A stretch of 64,000 nt of DNA from Albula goreensis (taxonomy: Eukaryota > Chordata > Actinopteri > Albuliformes > Albulidae), in NCBI GenBank assembly GCA_022829145.1, contig CM040746.1, positions 25,232,832 to 25,296,831 on the forward strand, read 5' to 3'. The position numbers and the translations under genes are program-made. Positions 12,751-26,062 of the stretch are shown here, piece after piece (the stretch's first letter is position 1; the number at the start of each line of letters is the position of its first letter). The notes below the pieces were generated by a model that saw nothing but the letters and a program-made list of their open reading frames with translations, did no database searches and had not been told where the DNA came from.

Positions 12751-12979
12751 TGTTTTGTCAATCCTGGCACCAGTATAGACTCAATGAGGTGTTTTTCAGC
12801 CCAAAACCACTGCAAAAATATTACCGAAATTTACACAAAATGTAAACGACCCAAATCTCAGGCCTCTGACACACGTTACTTGCCAACGTCTCTGTGCAAC
12901 AAAGCCCTGTGTACTCGCCTCCCTTCCAAAAACGAGGTGGAGCCCAAATGCACTGCAAATAATATTGCATTTTGTGGGT

Positions 12980-12998
12980 CAACAGAGACACCATGTGG
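12980..12998 (-). promoter_or_regulatory. CTCF-like conserved sequence element, promoter of A3
   Basis: The plus strand reads CAACAGAGACACCATGTGG, one mismatch from the A1 and A2 elements, 230 bp upstream of the A3 start codon. Confidence 0.75.
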
Positions 12999-13784
12999 AC
13001 AAGTCAGGGAACTTTCAGTATTCGAATGAGTAAACAGCTGACATACTCACCGATTAATCAAGCGCAAATGAGTTGCCCTTTGTGCCCTATATTGTCGCCA
13101 TTTTATTGTATTAGTGGAAGGATAGTGAAACATTTAAGAAAAATGTGGTTGATATACCCGTTTCATAAAACCTCTTTAATTGGTCATACATAGAAACACG
13201 TTTAAACTTCACCATTTTAATAACAATCGCGTTTGCCCGTTACATCCCTACGACATGATTATGAAAAGTCTAATCTGTCGGTCGACAAAGTGCTGTGTTA
13301 AATAGGCTGTGTTAAAGAAGACTGACTTTGCAATCAACGTTGAAAGAACTGTCACAATAACCCAAACGTTTAACAGAATCCATATGAAATGTTACAGCCA
13401 CTAAAGTTCCCATATAATCACTGGAGATGGATCAGTGTTGCTGAGATACCTTTTATAATAACTTCGCATTCTTCGGTAAACAGTTCTATTACACTATTTA
13501 AAAAGTGCGCCAAAACAACAAGAAAGAGTACTTAAATACGCAACTAGCTGCATGCCTTTTAAAGGGGGAAATACAGAGAACTCAAAACAGCACTTGGAAT
13601 GTACAGTACAAGGAAAGGAGTTTCAGCACCATAGACAGCTCAGCATAGCGGCTTACGCAAGGATCTTCTAAGAGAGAATTCGGAGAAATACAACAAAACC
13701 TTCAAGAAAATAATGTACATTAAAAGGACAACGTGGCCATAGTAATATAGAATTAAGTCTTGAATACTATAGGAAAATTCTTGC
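12999..13784. other. Intergenic segment containing the 3' flank of a lost exon
   Basis: No coding signal. The part at about 13610-13690 (TTTCAGCACCATAGACAGCT) resembles the A2 3' flank at about 6483-6560, at a matching distance from a splice-donor position. This supports the adjacent 13.8-kb fragment as the end of a former variable exon. Confidence 0.5.
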
Positions 13785-13866
13785 TTACATTCTTGTTACT
13801 GGGGAGAGTATAGCTCCGTTTAAAAGTATGCGCTCCATTAATGCTAATCAACTCAACATCAGTTTT
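13785..13866 (-). pseudogene. Relic 3' end of a fifth alpha-like variable exon
   Basis: The minus strand translates to [20 protein letters not shown], clearly matching the last cytoplasmic residues of A1-A4 ([20 protein letters not shown]). The donor site is eroded: the fragment continues AAGAATGTAAGC instead of AAG|GTAAGA. Upstream of the fragment the similarity stops abruptly at about 13866, where a duplicated flank begins. The rest of the exon (about 2.3 kb) is absent, so this is a deletion relic. Confidence 0.75.
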
Positions 13867-13869
13867 GTC

Positions 13870-14174
13870 AGAGAGTACAAGTTTCCTCATTAGAACTTCC
13901 CTGTGCTATTACAATATTGTGAATACTAAATGAGGAGGAGCTAGTGTAGGCTGCAGTGATTTTCAAATCACTTCAATGAAAATACTTTAATTAACTAAAA
14001 ATTCACCCAGATGCTAGCGGAGGAAGGGAAGAACTTTCAATAGTAACAATTCAGCCACGCTGCTCACTAAGAAACAATCATTTAAGAGAATTCAAAATCA
14101 GAAAATTCAAAAGTATATCCACATAAAAATAAAGTAGATTATGCTTTGATAATGACTGGGAAAGCCAGTCTTAC
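13870..14174. repeat. Duplicated intergenic segment, copy of 10070-10374
   Basis: Shares with 10070-10374 the strings CATTAGAACTTCCCTGTG, CAGTGATTTTCAAATCACTT and TACTTTAATTAACTAAAAA, and the run up to the splice donors of A4 and A3 respectively. The two differ by scattered substitutions and small indels. This is the 3' flank carried along when one variable-exon unit duplicated in tandem. Confidence 0.8.
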
Positions 14175-16544
14175 CTTCTCGCTGTTGGGGAGTGTATGGT
14201 TCCGTTTAAAAGTGTCTGCTCCATTAATGCTGATCAGCTCTGCATCAGCAGGTGGAAACTGTGAAGGGAAAACCACAACGTCACTCTTCAGTGTGTCTGA
14301 GCTAAAACACACGTCATACTGCTGGGTAGATTTAGAGTAAGACCAGCTCCCGTCAGGATGTGTGGTGATCACTGGGGCGCTGAAACTGCTCAAACCGTCA
14401 TCCGTCCTGTGGCATTTGACTGCTATTAAGCTAATGAGGCTTAGCAAAAATATAATTGACACAGTGGCAATAGCAATCAGCAAATACAGATTTAAATCCG
14501 AGAAACTCTCATCCTGTTTTGGTAGCTTTCTTAAAGATGTCTGTGTTTCACCTGTACTTTCAACAACCACAACATCAATAGACACTGTAGCTGACAAAGA
14601 AGGTTCTCCATGGTCAGAAATCAAAATCACCAGTGGGTGAGTCTTCAAGTCATTGTCACTCATTCGCCTCTTAGTCCTTATTTCCCCAGTGCTGGTTCCG
14701 ATTCGGAATAGATTGCTTCCTTTGGGCTCGGCGATGTGATAAGAAAGTAAAGCATTGTATCCAGAGTCTGCGTCTACAGCCCTAATCTTTGCCACAAAGT
14801 ATCCCGCTTCAGCAGAATAGGGAATGTTCTCAGTATTCACGGAACGCTGGTCAGAATAGGGTGGGAGAATGCCAGGCCTGTTGTCATTCTGATCCAGGAT
14901 AAAAACGTTAACAGTCGCGTTGCTGCTTAGAGGAGGAACACCAGAGTCTGTGGCCTGAACTTGAAACTGGAAATATTTTATTTCTTCATAATTAAAAGAC
15001 TGTAGACTTAATATTTCACCAGTTAAAGAATTCATTTGTAAAACAGAAGACACAGGGACACCATTGATGATAACTGGAAATACTGAGTACGTTATTTGTG
15101 CGTTTTCCTTTAAATCGGGGTCCAAGGCGGATGCGGTGTATATAACTGAATTAACGAGGCTATTCTCCCTCAAATATATCTGTGCATCGGGATTTGGGAA
15201 TAATGGGGCGTTGTCATTCACATCAGCAACTTTTACGGTGATTAAATGGCTGCTGGACAACGGGGGGTTTCCTTCGTCCTTGGCAATAACTCTGACGTTG
15301 TACTCTGAATATTTTTCTCGGTCCAGAGTCCCGTCCAGTATTAAAGAGTAATAGTTCTGGAACGACGTCTGGAGCTTGAAGGGACTCGACCCTTCGAGCC
15401 AACAGTTCACCTCGCCATTTTTACCCCCGTCCTCATCTGACACGGTCATCAGTGCGATTACGGTGCCTTTACTGGCGTTCTCGTCCACAGGGCTGAGGAG
15501 TGACGTGACTGTTATCCTGGGAGGACTGTCGTTTACGTCGAGAATTTCCACCAACAGTTTAGTGTGTCCGGTCAAGGGAACTTGTCCTCTGTCCGCTGCT
15601 TGCACGCGAATTTCAAAGGCAGAATGTTTCTCGAAATCAATATCCCCCTTTACTGTAACAGCCCCTGAATGAGGATCTATTTCAAACGCGTCAAAACGGC
15701 TACTAAAAGAGTACAACACCTCACCGTTGAAGTCTTCATCCAGATCTGTCGCCTGTAGACGGGTTATAATGGTCCCAACAGGTGTATTTTCAGGAATGGA
15801 TACTTTGAAAACCGAACTGTTAAAAACTGGCGCGTTGTCATTGGCATCTAAAACGTAGATGTCAATCGTTAAGGTCCCAGATTTTGGAGGAGTGCCTCCG
15901 TCGACAGCGGCGACCTGAAGATGAAGGAGTGGGGTTTTCTCTCGATCCAGAGTCTTCTGTAGCACGAGTTCCGCAGACACGGATTTATCAATGTGAGTTT
16001 GTACATCCAAAGTGAAAAATTCATTTGGGCTTAATTTGTATGTTTTAACATTGTTTATGCCTACATCCGCATCATATGCGCTCTCTAAGGGAAAACGAGA
16101 CCCAGTAGATAGTTCAGATATATTTAGCTGTATAGAAGGAACAGGAAAAATTGGTGAATTATCATTAATATCGAGCACAGTTATTCTCACGCGGTAAAGC
16201 TGCAGCGGATTGTTCACAATGGCCTCTAAATTCACAGAGCAGGAGGCCACATCCTGACACAGTTCTTCTCTGTCAATTCTCTCTTTAACAAACAAAATTC
16301 CCATGTCCTGGTTAACCTCAAAATATTGCTTCATGGATCCTGAAACAATCCGAAACCCACGAGTCTCCAACACGCTAGCGCTAAGACCGATGTCTTTGGC
16401 TATATTTCCGACAGTAGTGCCTGGTTTTACCTCCTCCAACACACTGTATAGAATCTGCCCAGAAATAAACTCTCCGACACAAAATACCAACATAACCATA
16501 AAATAAGCCTCCACATGTCTTCGGTTTGAAACAACCATCTTCAC
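14175..16544 (-). CDS. pcdha: Clustered protocadherin variable exon A4 (alpha-like, divergent EC1-EC4)
   Basis: Single-exon unit of 790 codons. Signal peptide MKMVVSNRRHVEAYFMVMLVF with cleavage near ISGQILYS; six cadherin repeats (EC1 loop LCQDVASC, ends DINDNSPIF and DANDNAPVF); membrane helix LYLLIAIATVSIIFLLSLISL; cytoplasmic end [18 protein letters not shown] to TLPNSEK at a phase-0 donor. Start could be Met1 or Met3. EC1-EC4 differ strongly from A1-A3 and are richer in CG dinucleotides (roughly 15.2-16.0 kb), whereas EC5 to the cytoplasmic end is almost the same as in A1-A3. The C-terminal part therefore looks homogenised, or the gene is a recombinant. It is the 5'-most intact alpha-like exon. 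Confidence 0.9.
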
Positions 16545-16904
16545 TGGTCACCCGCATTTACTCCGTCTACACAGTCCAAGGTGAAAAGCTTTGAATTACT
16601 AAAAACAAATTACTTAACTGATAGGTAATTGCGCATCGACCATTGACAAAAGAAGAATCCTCGCTAAAGCAGACCGTGTTAAGACAAATCCATTGCCTCA
16701 ACAAAGAACGTTTAAGGCAGACATGTCATTTTAAAATTAAAATGACGTCTAATGAAAATATACCTCTGGTTTCCTCCTTCTGATATAATGTGCAAGGCTA
16801 CAATAAGCCCTTCAAACTCTATGACCAAAATAATAATAAAAAAAAAAACATTAAGTAAAGGGAGGGGCAAATCCAATGCCTTTGTGTTACGAAGTGTCAT
16901 GGAA

Positions 16905-16923
16905 CAAGAGTGACACATAGTGG
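16905..16923 (-). promoter_or_regulatory. CTCF-like conserved sequence element, promoter of A4
   Basis: The plus strand reads CAAGAGTGACACATAGTGG, a more divergent version of the A1-A3 element, 361 bp upstream of the A4 start. The greater distance and the mismatches fit A4 being the most divergent alpha-like exon. Confidence 0.5.
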
Positions 16924-19489
16924 CCATATCTAAACCTACAATTACTACCGGCTAGTGTTTGCTCTTCCTTGCCAGTCCCCAAGGTATCCACACACCACAT
17001 CAATTAAACTAATGGACAAAACCTCAAACCATTTTTCAAATGAAATTAAAACTATTCTCAACATGCCAACAGTTTTGTTCCCCAGCAGTGATTATATTTC
17101 AGCAGCGGATGAATCAACAACAGCCAAAGCAGGGGAGAGGGCTGATACTCTACAGATAATGGTTTACTTCCAGAACCAGACAGCATTTTAGTTTTTTTGC
17201 AAACAGACAGTTATTATTGGATTAACTGACTTCTAAAAAAAATAAAATGTAAATCTATTTAAGAGATGAGATTCAACAATCTTTAGTCTTTACAATCACA
17301 CAGGAAAATAATTATATGCAGCAAATGTTTCCTGAAAATTATTTACTCTTAACATATGTCATTACTCCTCTTAACTCTGACAGACAGCCACATGAAAGGT
17401 CCATAGTGTGCTGACAGGGTGTGTTTTCCTGATTCACAGATTCTCAGTATATCACTTCACCTCATCCTGGAAAAGTAGAGTAGGTTAGGGCTTTGTGTTG
17501 CAGTAGGGATTAGTTCATCACTCCAGTTCATTAGTGGCCAACAGCTATGGTTTCCAAGTTCTGAGGAAAATGTAATACATGGATGAGACTCAAGGAGGCA
17601 GACACTCTTGTCAGACTTGCACACCCTAATAACATGATGAAAATACAAATATTAATAATCATCATCCCAGTCACTGTCATCTCCCCACCTCCACTCAAAA
17701 ACACAGCCATCTGGGGAGGACAACCATGGGTATCTGTGAGAAAATATTGTTAAGGATTGGGTGGACAATTTCAATCCACAACAGAACATGAGGCACTCAA
17801 AGGAATGCATTCTAAAATAACCAAAAAACTAATAATGTATAGCATGTGACTCAGGGTAGATATTGAAGTGCTTTCTTGATATGGACAGAGATAAAAATGC
17901 TGAGGTAGTAATATCTGAACAGCTGTTGGGCCTCTCTCATAAATTTGTATGAAATCTGCATGTGACATAGAAATTGACACTATATATTCAGAAAACCAGG
18001 TCAAAACTATATAATGTCAAACATCGTATAATCCTATATATGACTGTCACACAAACCCAGATACACAGAGATACACATAGTTTCAACCATCATATCAAAG
18101 CAGGCTAAATGTCACAGAGAGAGCTGTCTACACAAAAGTATCATTGGTATGCTTGCAAAGAGGGAAAACTGGTCCATTTGTTTGCATGTGAAAACCACTG
18201 TGATGATATAAAGTTGGTTTTTCCACATTGAAAATATCTACAGAGCAAAAAATAAAAAAAAATGAGCAATGCTTATAGCATGTTCACTTTAATAACAAAT
18301 GGATATTATTGTTTGTATTCTTGTAACTTTTTTGACATCACAAAACACTATTTTGATTGAAAGCACAAGGAGGTATTGTTTTCCCTTAGCATATCGTCTT
18401 CTTTTGAATATGCAGGAGAGTTGCAAGTGATTCTCGTTGACTATGAAAATTATCAAGATCATTTTGTAGCAGCAGTACTTATTTCATGACAAACTTCCAC
18501 TAATGTATTGAAGAAAGAGGGCATTGGATTGGACATTTGGAATTACAATAAGTTTCATTTTGACCATATGTTCAAAATAAAATTTTGATTGACTTAGATT
18601 TTTTAATTGATGAAGGCATATGTTCACTATTTTAAAGGATTCATTGGCGAATCCATTCAGAAACATGCTAAAATGGATTGTGTTTCAGCAAAGACTACTG
18701 AAACCACACCAAACTTAAACAAACCCTTTACAAATAGTTATCCAGACCATCGTTAGTTGGTCTGATCATGTACCATGCATTAAAATTATTTTCACTGCTG
18801 AGTAATCACATATGAAAATTGAGTTCAACCATGCATTGCATTCATTCAAATTGATTTGATATCGTGGCAATCTACACATGTTTAAATAGAAGATTTTTGA
18901 ATAACACAAAAACCTGTCAGCTTCCAGATCCAACAAAATCTTATTACCTGAGGATACTGCACAGATGACTGATCTGTGCACATTAAGGCTATGTGCGTGC
19001 CTGTTTCTTTATTTGTTTGTTGAGGGCTTGCCCTGGCTTAAAACAAACCACACTGCACATGCTCAGTTAACCATGCAGGCACAATGAAATTTTCCAACAG
19101 AGTAGAAACGTGCTGCTAATATGCACGCAATTGGATAATATGCTGGAAAAATAGGCATTATAAGCATAATGTGTGGACAGTAAAGCTAAACAAAGAGATA
19201 AAATAATTATGGTATCTGTCTAAAGTTTTTCTGATCTGTAGATATTAAGGAGAATATACTGTATAACAGGTGTGTGCTGGGGGAAGACATTACCTCTGAC
19301 CAAACACAAAATAAAGGAAAGCATGGAATAGAGTCTACAGATGAAAGGAGGGTGCATCCATGAGTAGACTCAATTTTTTGCAATATGTGTATGTTACGTA
19401 CATGCATGTGAGCTGGCATGTATGTGTATGCACATTTGTACGCAAGTTCTTGCATACATATTTGTGTGGGCATAAATGCATATGTGTTT

Positions 19490-19494
<5 letters not shown>

Positions 19495-19569
<75 letters not shown>
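19495..19569. repeat. (GT)n microsatellite
   Basis: About 37 uninterrupted GT units on the plus strand. The overlapping open frames (poly His-Thr or Cys-Val) are artefacts of the repeat. Confidence 0.98.
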
Positions 19570-19570
<1 letters not shown>

Positions 19571-22225
19571 TGGGTGGGGTTGTGGGAAGGGTAAAGAATG
19601 TTTTTTTGTTATTTCTGTCTTTGTTTCTCCTCATTTGTAGATGAAAGTATCTCAATGGCAACAAAGAAAACACAGAAGGAGGAACCCATTTCAGCTAATT
19701 TCTGCTGAAACAGACGGTAATATCACAAGAAAAATCATGAGTCGCACATTCACATCACACCAGGTGCTCTATTGCTATCGTTTATCCAACAAAATGGCCT
19801 CCCATTTACTTTCCAGCATTCCACTGGTCAAAGAAGAAAGAGATACAGGACAGCAAAGCTCCAGGTGAAGAATCAGTTTCCCACTAAATACAAAATGTAG
19901 CATTACACAGTAAGTGTAGTTTTAAAAAATAAAATTTACTTACAAAAACCAGTTATCACAGCTGTTACCAATTCTTTACTGATAAGACAAATGTTATTAA
20001 GTACAGTGGCTAATTTAAATGGTAAATTACATTTACTACGTTAAACATCACTGAATTTAGTTATAAAATATTCATGTAATTATGTGTCATTTTCTTGCAA
20101 AGAAAACAAGATATTTATGGTCACTAGTAGATTAATATTATAAGAGTATATTTTATGAGACTGCAGTGTGTGATGCATATGCCTGCCCTGTCCCCACCAC
20201 AAAGGACACGTTTCCCATTACAAACATGGAGTGAATTTATTCCAAAAAGGTGCAGAGTTTTTTTTTCTGCCACAGTAAAACCATTACATGTACTGGTGTG
20301 ACAGAAGCAGAATCTGCTTTGTATCAGAAACACACCCTGCAGGCAGTGCAGGAGGGAAAGGCAGAATCCCTCAGTCTCCACAGTGCCAAGGGATGCTATA
20401 ATCACAACAGAATAGAACAGCCCACCTTTTTTATATTCCTGTTCAAAGCTAATTGGTACCCACTTCCATTAATGGCCAATAATATCACCATGACTGGCTG
20501 TACAAAGACAGGCCTGCTTCCCCCATTCCATCAGAATACGTCAGCATTTACAATTGCTCCTGCACCATTGGGGAGCTATATTCTGCAGTGGCTTTTTTAA
20601 ATGAAAGAGAGCAGTATCCCAGCACTGGCCCTCCCTTCTCTTGGCTCTCCACAAAACTGACCTCTGTCCTGTCGCACCTAGTAAAGGCAGAGGGAGAAAA
20701 TAAAAAGCAGAAATTCATCTGTCATCGGAAACACAGGAAACTCAACTAACCGCACACACTTAGCGGATAATCATGCCAGGGAGTGAGAAAAATCAAGATA
20801 GTCATGATGATGAGTGAAACAGTGTGAGATAATCACAACAGTGAATGAGAGCATTTGAGGGATAATCCCAGCAGTGGAGCAGAGCCACAGGGAGCGCTGG
20901 ACTGGACACAGAATCTAGGGCAGCGCTGCCGCAGAGCATGAATTGGCAATTTAATCTCGTGGTAGCAAACCCCCTGTGACATTGCGCTTAAACATGTGTT
21001 CACACCACAAACCCCCTGCCAAAATCCAGGGTTGACCTTTTCCGGAAGGAATGGAAGGAAAAACACTCTGTGGCACAATTTGTGTGTGAGTGTGTCAAAA
21101 GATGCTCACCTGAGCAGTATTAAACAGATCTCTGAAATATTCCCCCATCAGTAAGGGTTTCCATTTACTGAAGCATTCCGATGAATAGACATCCTGTGCT
21201 TACATCAATAGGACATGGATTCTGCAATTACACAGATAAGCCCACAGAACATCTCACAATGAACAAATTCTGTCACTGCTATTACAGATACATCATTCAT
21301 TGGCACTACAACCGATGAAGGGTACCTCCTCCACATACAATTCTATTGTTCAGCTCCTATTACCACAAATTGCACATACGGTTCTTGTGCATTTGCTTAC
21401 ATGACCACATATGACTTGAGGAGTAATATGCCCTGTGCATACAAGAAAGTTGTATTAACACCAATTTGCTCAATTATAATGTTAAGAATGCTGTATATTC
21501 AATATGATAAATTTGCTGACTTTTTAATAGAAAAACAAGCAGACATTTTTAAGTTTAGCCCCATCACATCATAGTACCCGAACAAGGTAGTTCTACTGTA
21601 TCACTGACTTTAACTAATATTAAACTACACAGTCAACAGATTGCTGCTCTGATTGTAAAAAAAATGCACACAATCATAAGTAGGACTGTAATAAGTAGGA
21701 CAGGAGCTGTTTCGGATGAAACCCAGAAGTGAAATTGGGAGTGATCCATGTGAAGAAATATATGTGTAAATCTGCCTATCACAGAAAAAACTATTCCCTA
21801 AAGAACTTTCTACAGACCAGGGGCTTCGGGCAGCTCAATGAAAGTACTGTATGCTGTATTTTGCTGAGTACATTTTGCATACGTGCAGAAAATACAGAGT
21901 GTCTTTTTCAAAACTATGAACAATTCCTTTAATTATTAAAGTGTTAAAATGACAATAAAGGGCTTCTTGGTGACAACTAAGGGTGGAAGTGTGAGCACTG
22001 TTTCACTTGAGCAAAGTGAATGGGTAGGAGATTATTGCTAATGGGAAGCCTGCCAGGGGTATAAACAGATTAATACTAAAAACTTCAATAATAAATTCAA
22101 TGACTGATGATTTTATCTACTATCATGCATGGGATGCTGCTGAGCTGAGCATTACAACAGGAACTCCGACTGTACAGGAATGCTGCACTATCCATGAGGA
22201 ATTTTCACGGCCTTCAGCACATACG

Positions 22226-22460
22226 CCGCATACACACACACGCATATGCACACGCACACACACACTCACAGACCACTCATGTTGAATACACACAGACGAA
22301 CACCATGCAGAGATCACACGTACAAATACACCCATGCATGTATATACACTCACCATGCATGCTCACCTACACACAAACACGTGTGCAGATTTTCAAACAT
22401 GCATTATAATCACTTTCCTCTGTCACACGCACATACACACATACACACAATGAGTCTATA
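22226..22460. repeat. CA-rich imperfect simple repeat region
   Basis: Interrupted CACA runs on the plus strand with ACACGCAT and TACACAC variants. Degenerate microsatellite, not coding. Confidence 0.8.
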
Positions 22461-25439
22461 GACACAAATTGAGTCAGTACCACACGATACACGAGGGAGA
22501 AAAATGATTCAAATGTGCTTGATCAGTCTGAAAACATTCTTTTCACAGTTACCCACACATGCCAAGAGTGCCCAGGACTGTTTTATCTGAACCCAGCCAG
22601 CAATCTGCCATTGTTTCTTTTACTGGAACACCATGCTATGTTTCTATTGTGTATGTAGTGATTTCTTATATATCAATAACGCTCTGATGCTTTGTGAGCA
22701 AATAGCTGTTGAGAAACTGTTTAGAGGAGAACTTCTCTGTGACATGAGCTCTCATGAAACATCAAACAGATGTTGATGCTTTTTATTGCAGCTGAGTGCT
22801 ACAATGTATTTTATCAGGAAAGTAGCTGACAGCAGACGTGGTGCCAGTCCTAATCATCTGTAGCTGGTCTATTCACAAATGTATCAACATGCCTCCTCAC
22901 TTAAGCCAGCAGCTACAGAATGACTCACAGCTGAAACCTCTCAAACTGTACCAGCCGTAAACAGTGAGCACTGAGGAGAGTGACAGCATATGTCTTATTA
23001 TGCAAAGAACGACTCCAAGGAGAATCCTGAAATCCATCAGAAGGGACAGAGAAATATAAATCAGTCAATGTTTGCTGCAATGATTACTTCCCTGTGTCAG
23101 ACCAGTTTTAGGGAACATGAATGGAAAGAATGGCAGGAACATGACCAGTTTTAGATGGCATGACATTCAAACTGAAGTCACATCTTTCATCCCTAACATA
23201 ATCCATACAGAGGCAAATAAATGAAAACAGAATGTATAGAGTTTGTAAAGAAAATGAGAGGATATGATAATGTTAATTTAATGTTGTTTACCATATCTGA
23301 AAAAGAAGCAGAAAATCAGCTACTTCAATAATCACAAGTGACAGGCCTAAATCTGAAAACATACATCAACAACTAAGAAAGAAAATATTTCTTACAACTT
23401 CAGAGAGCATCTCTGACCTAAAACATACTTGTAGAGTGTTCTCCAACCCACTCACAATAAATACACCTGAGACTACATGATGAATTAAATAAATGATTGT
23501 ATTAATATACCATTATGTCAATTACAAAAGCAATCCCAATTAAAATCATATCCCACAAACAGAAATATTACAATTGTATTGCCCTGCAGGACTCAGTTCA
23601 AAGGCTGCTTCAGTGTGCAGTCAGACATGTAATGCATGTTCCAGCTGCTTTGGGAGCCTATCTGACCTGGAGTGAATATTACAGAACATATCAGACAGGT
23701 CATTAGAAAATTTGGATTTATTTCCTGATTAATGGAGGGAATACATATACATAGGAACTTACAGTACAGCTTAATGTGTGGCACCCTAATATTGGTTTTG
23801 TTCATTGTTGAGTTCAGTGAAATCATTTACTTGCAAGATATCCATGTCCTATATTATGGGTTGAAATACAAACTTAGAAGCAAATGGCTGTTTTAAACTT
23901 CGAAACATTCTTTTCAATCAAATTACATGACAAAAATGTTGTGAACTGGCTATATTTCAAGGTTAAAGTCAATACTACAGCTATGTACAAACAACATATA
24001 CACAACTGTATACATACATTATCATGATTTAGTGAAGTGTAATTAAAAGTGTACAATCTTTTCGACTGTTCCTTGTTTGCATGGCAAAACAAAACATTTT
24101 AATTGGTGGATGTACAACTGAACTATAACAGTTAAAGTCACAGAAAACACTAAAATAGCTAAGAGCCCAATGGTTGCCTGTTTTCAGTATAGCACTGGCT
24201 AAAATAGTAGAGCATTCAATAAAAAACTCAAATCATACACTCATTCCTAAAAATCTCAAACCACCACACAACCTTCTGCTTCCAGTATCCAAATTTGAAA
24301 AGCATTGTCTGTTTCAATTATGCATATTTACATTAGGCTTTCTGTGAGATTTCAATGGTAGTTTTTGTGGCAAGTTAATGGGATCCATATTACCATGCAT
24401 AGATATGTCCAAAGTTCCAATGGATTCATAGTCCCTGACCCTGAAAATGTAAACATGGAAATGTTGACAGGAAATGAGTTTTTTATTAATTATTGCAGCT
24501 GCTTACAGGAGTACTAACAGCATCATTAGAGTAGATGTGCTTACACACACACTACAGCATCTTTCAAAGCTTACAGTCATCCAGCAGTGGCCCTCCAGAG
24601 AATCTGCTCTACAACCTACTGGTTTGAATTTGAGTGCCACCAGCCAAAACACATTGGTTGTTCAATCCTGCCAGTTATTATTAAAACCAACTTGCCTGTT
24701 GCCCTCTGCAGTTCAGCATATAGGAGCAACTGCTCTTTTCATACATTAGCACTATTACGAAGATTTTACTTTAATCACATTAAAAAGCTCTACTGCAAAA
24801 TGATCCTTCTTTAGCTTCAGTGTAGACTTCACTTCTAAGACTAATGTAAAATAATTCTAATGAAATGTCACTTGCTAATGTAGAATTTCTATTTAGTGAA
24901 CTGAATTTAAGTACTCTGATCCAGGTAAAACAGCAGTAAGTAACTGCAACCTATTACATTTTCAATGTATGTGAAGGATGTGCCATTGACATGCAAAAAA
25001 TGCATCAAAATAAATTGCAAGAGCAAAAATTCTTCTGTAAAAAAGTGTGTTTCCCTGGTTTGTGGTAGAAATCAGGATGAAACAGAACCACAAGCCCCAC
25101 AAGGGAAAGGACTCACAGACTGAAGTTCATATGTAGGTAAGAGATTAAACATGTTCCAGGAAATACTTCAGCTTCATCTCCATGTGGCTGAAACACAGTG
25201 AATTATTCACTCACTTGTCAGGTCCTGTAAGGCGCAGGAACTCCCTGACCGTGACTGAGGAAAGTCACTGAGGAAAGCTTGCAGAGAGGGAGAGGCAGAG
25301 AGAAATTATTTGATAATGCTAAATGAAACAATTTGCTCTTTCAATATCTATTTTCTCCATCTAATCTCATGCAACATCATGGATGGTTTTTCCTTTTTGC
25401 TTTAATGTTTTGTAAGATTTATGAATACGTATAGCACAA

Positions 25440-25580
25440 ATATCATTCTGAACAGAACTGAGCTGAGAGGGGTGAAGGAGGAAAGAGATGGGGGAGTGGT
25501 GATAGGGGTAAAGGACAAGGACAGAGGGTTGAGGGCTGAGGGAGAGGGGAAGCAGATGAGAGAAATGGGGGAGGGAGAAG
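25440..25580. repeat. Purine-rich, G-rich tract
   Basis: About 140 bases that are almost all A and G on the plus strand, with many GGG and GGGG runs. Such tracts can form triplex or quadruplex structures; no function is evident here. Confidence 0.7.
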
Positions 25581-26033
25581 ATTCCCATTGAAGATCCAGT
25601 TATAGTAATTTATTCCTCCAAGTTAAAACATCTGGAGGGAAAATGTATATGAGTGAAGGAGGAAGGCCAGATAAAGACAGAAGAAAGCAAGAGCAGGGAA
25701 CTACTACTTTAAATAAGAGTGGAGGAATGGGCAATGAAAATAGCTCCAAACCAAAATTAAGCAAGAAATAAAAAGTAATTTTCTCATATTCAGCACATTG
25801 CTGTGGAGAAACAGATACAAGGCAATAACAGATTTTGAAAACTGAAACAAAGGTAGACTTTTTCAGTCATGACTTGCCTATTCTTATTCTTGTCAGAAGC
25901 ACAAAGCCGCTGCATAATGCACATGGCTCTTTGATGAGGACCATCCTAACCAGCTACGCCACACAGCAACCACAGTGACACAAGACCATTCTGACAGTTC
26001 GTTGTAGCATATTAAAATACCCAGCACGCATAT

Positions 26034-26062
26034 GCGCGCGCGCGCGCACACACACACACACA
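26034..26062. repeat. (GC)n(AC)n alternating purine-pyrimidine tract
   Basis: Seven GC steps followed by eight CA steps, a Z-DNA-prone simple repeat. Confidence 0.95.

Noticed and set aside
19335..19673. Open frames rich in His-Thr or Cys-Val
   Set aside because: Products of the (GT)n microsatellite read in different frames.
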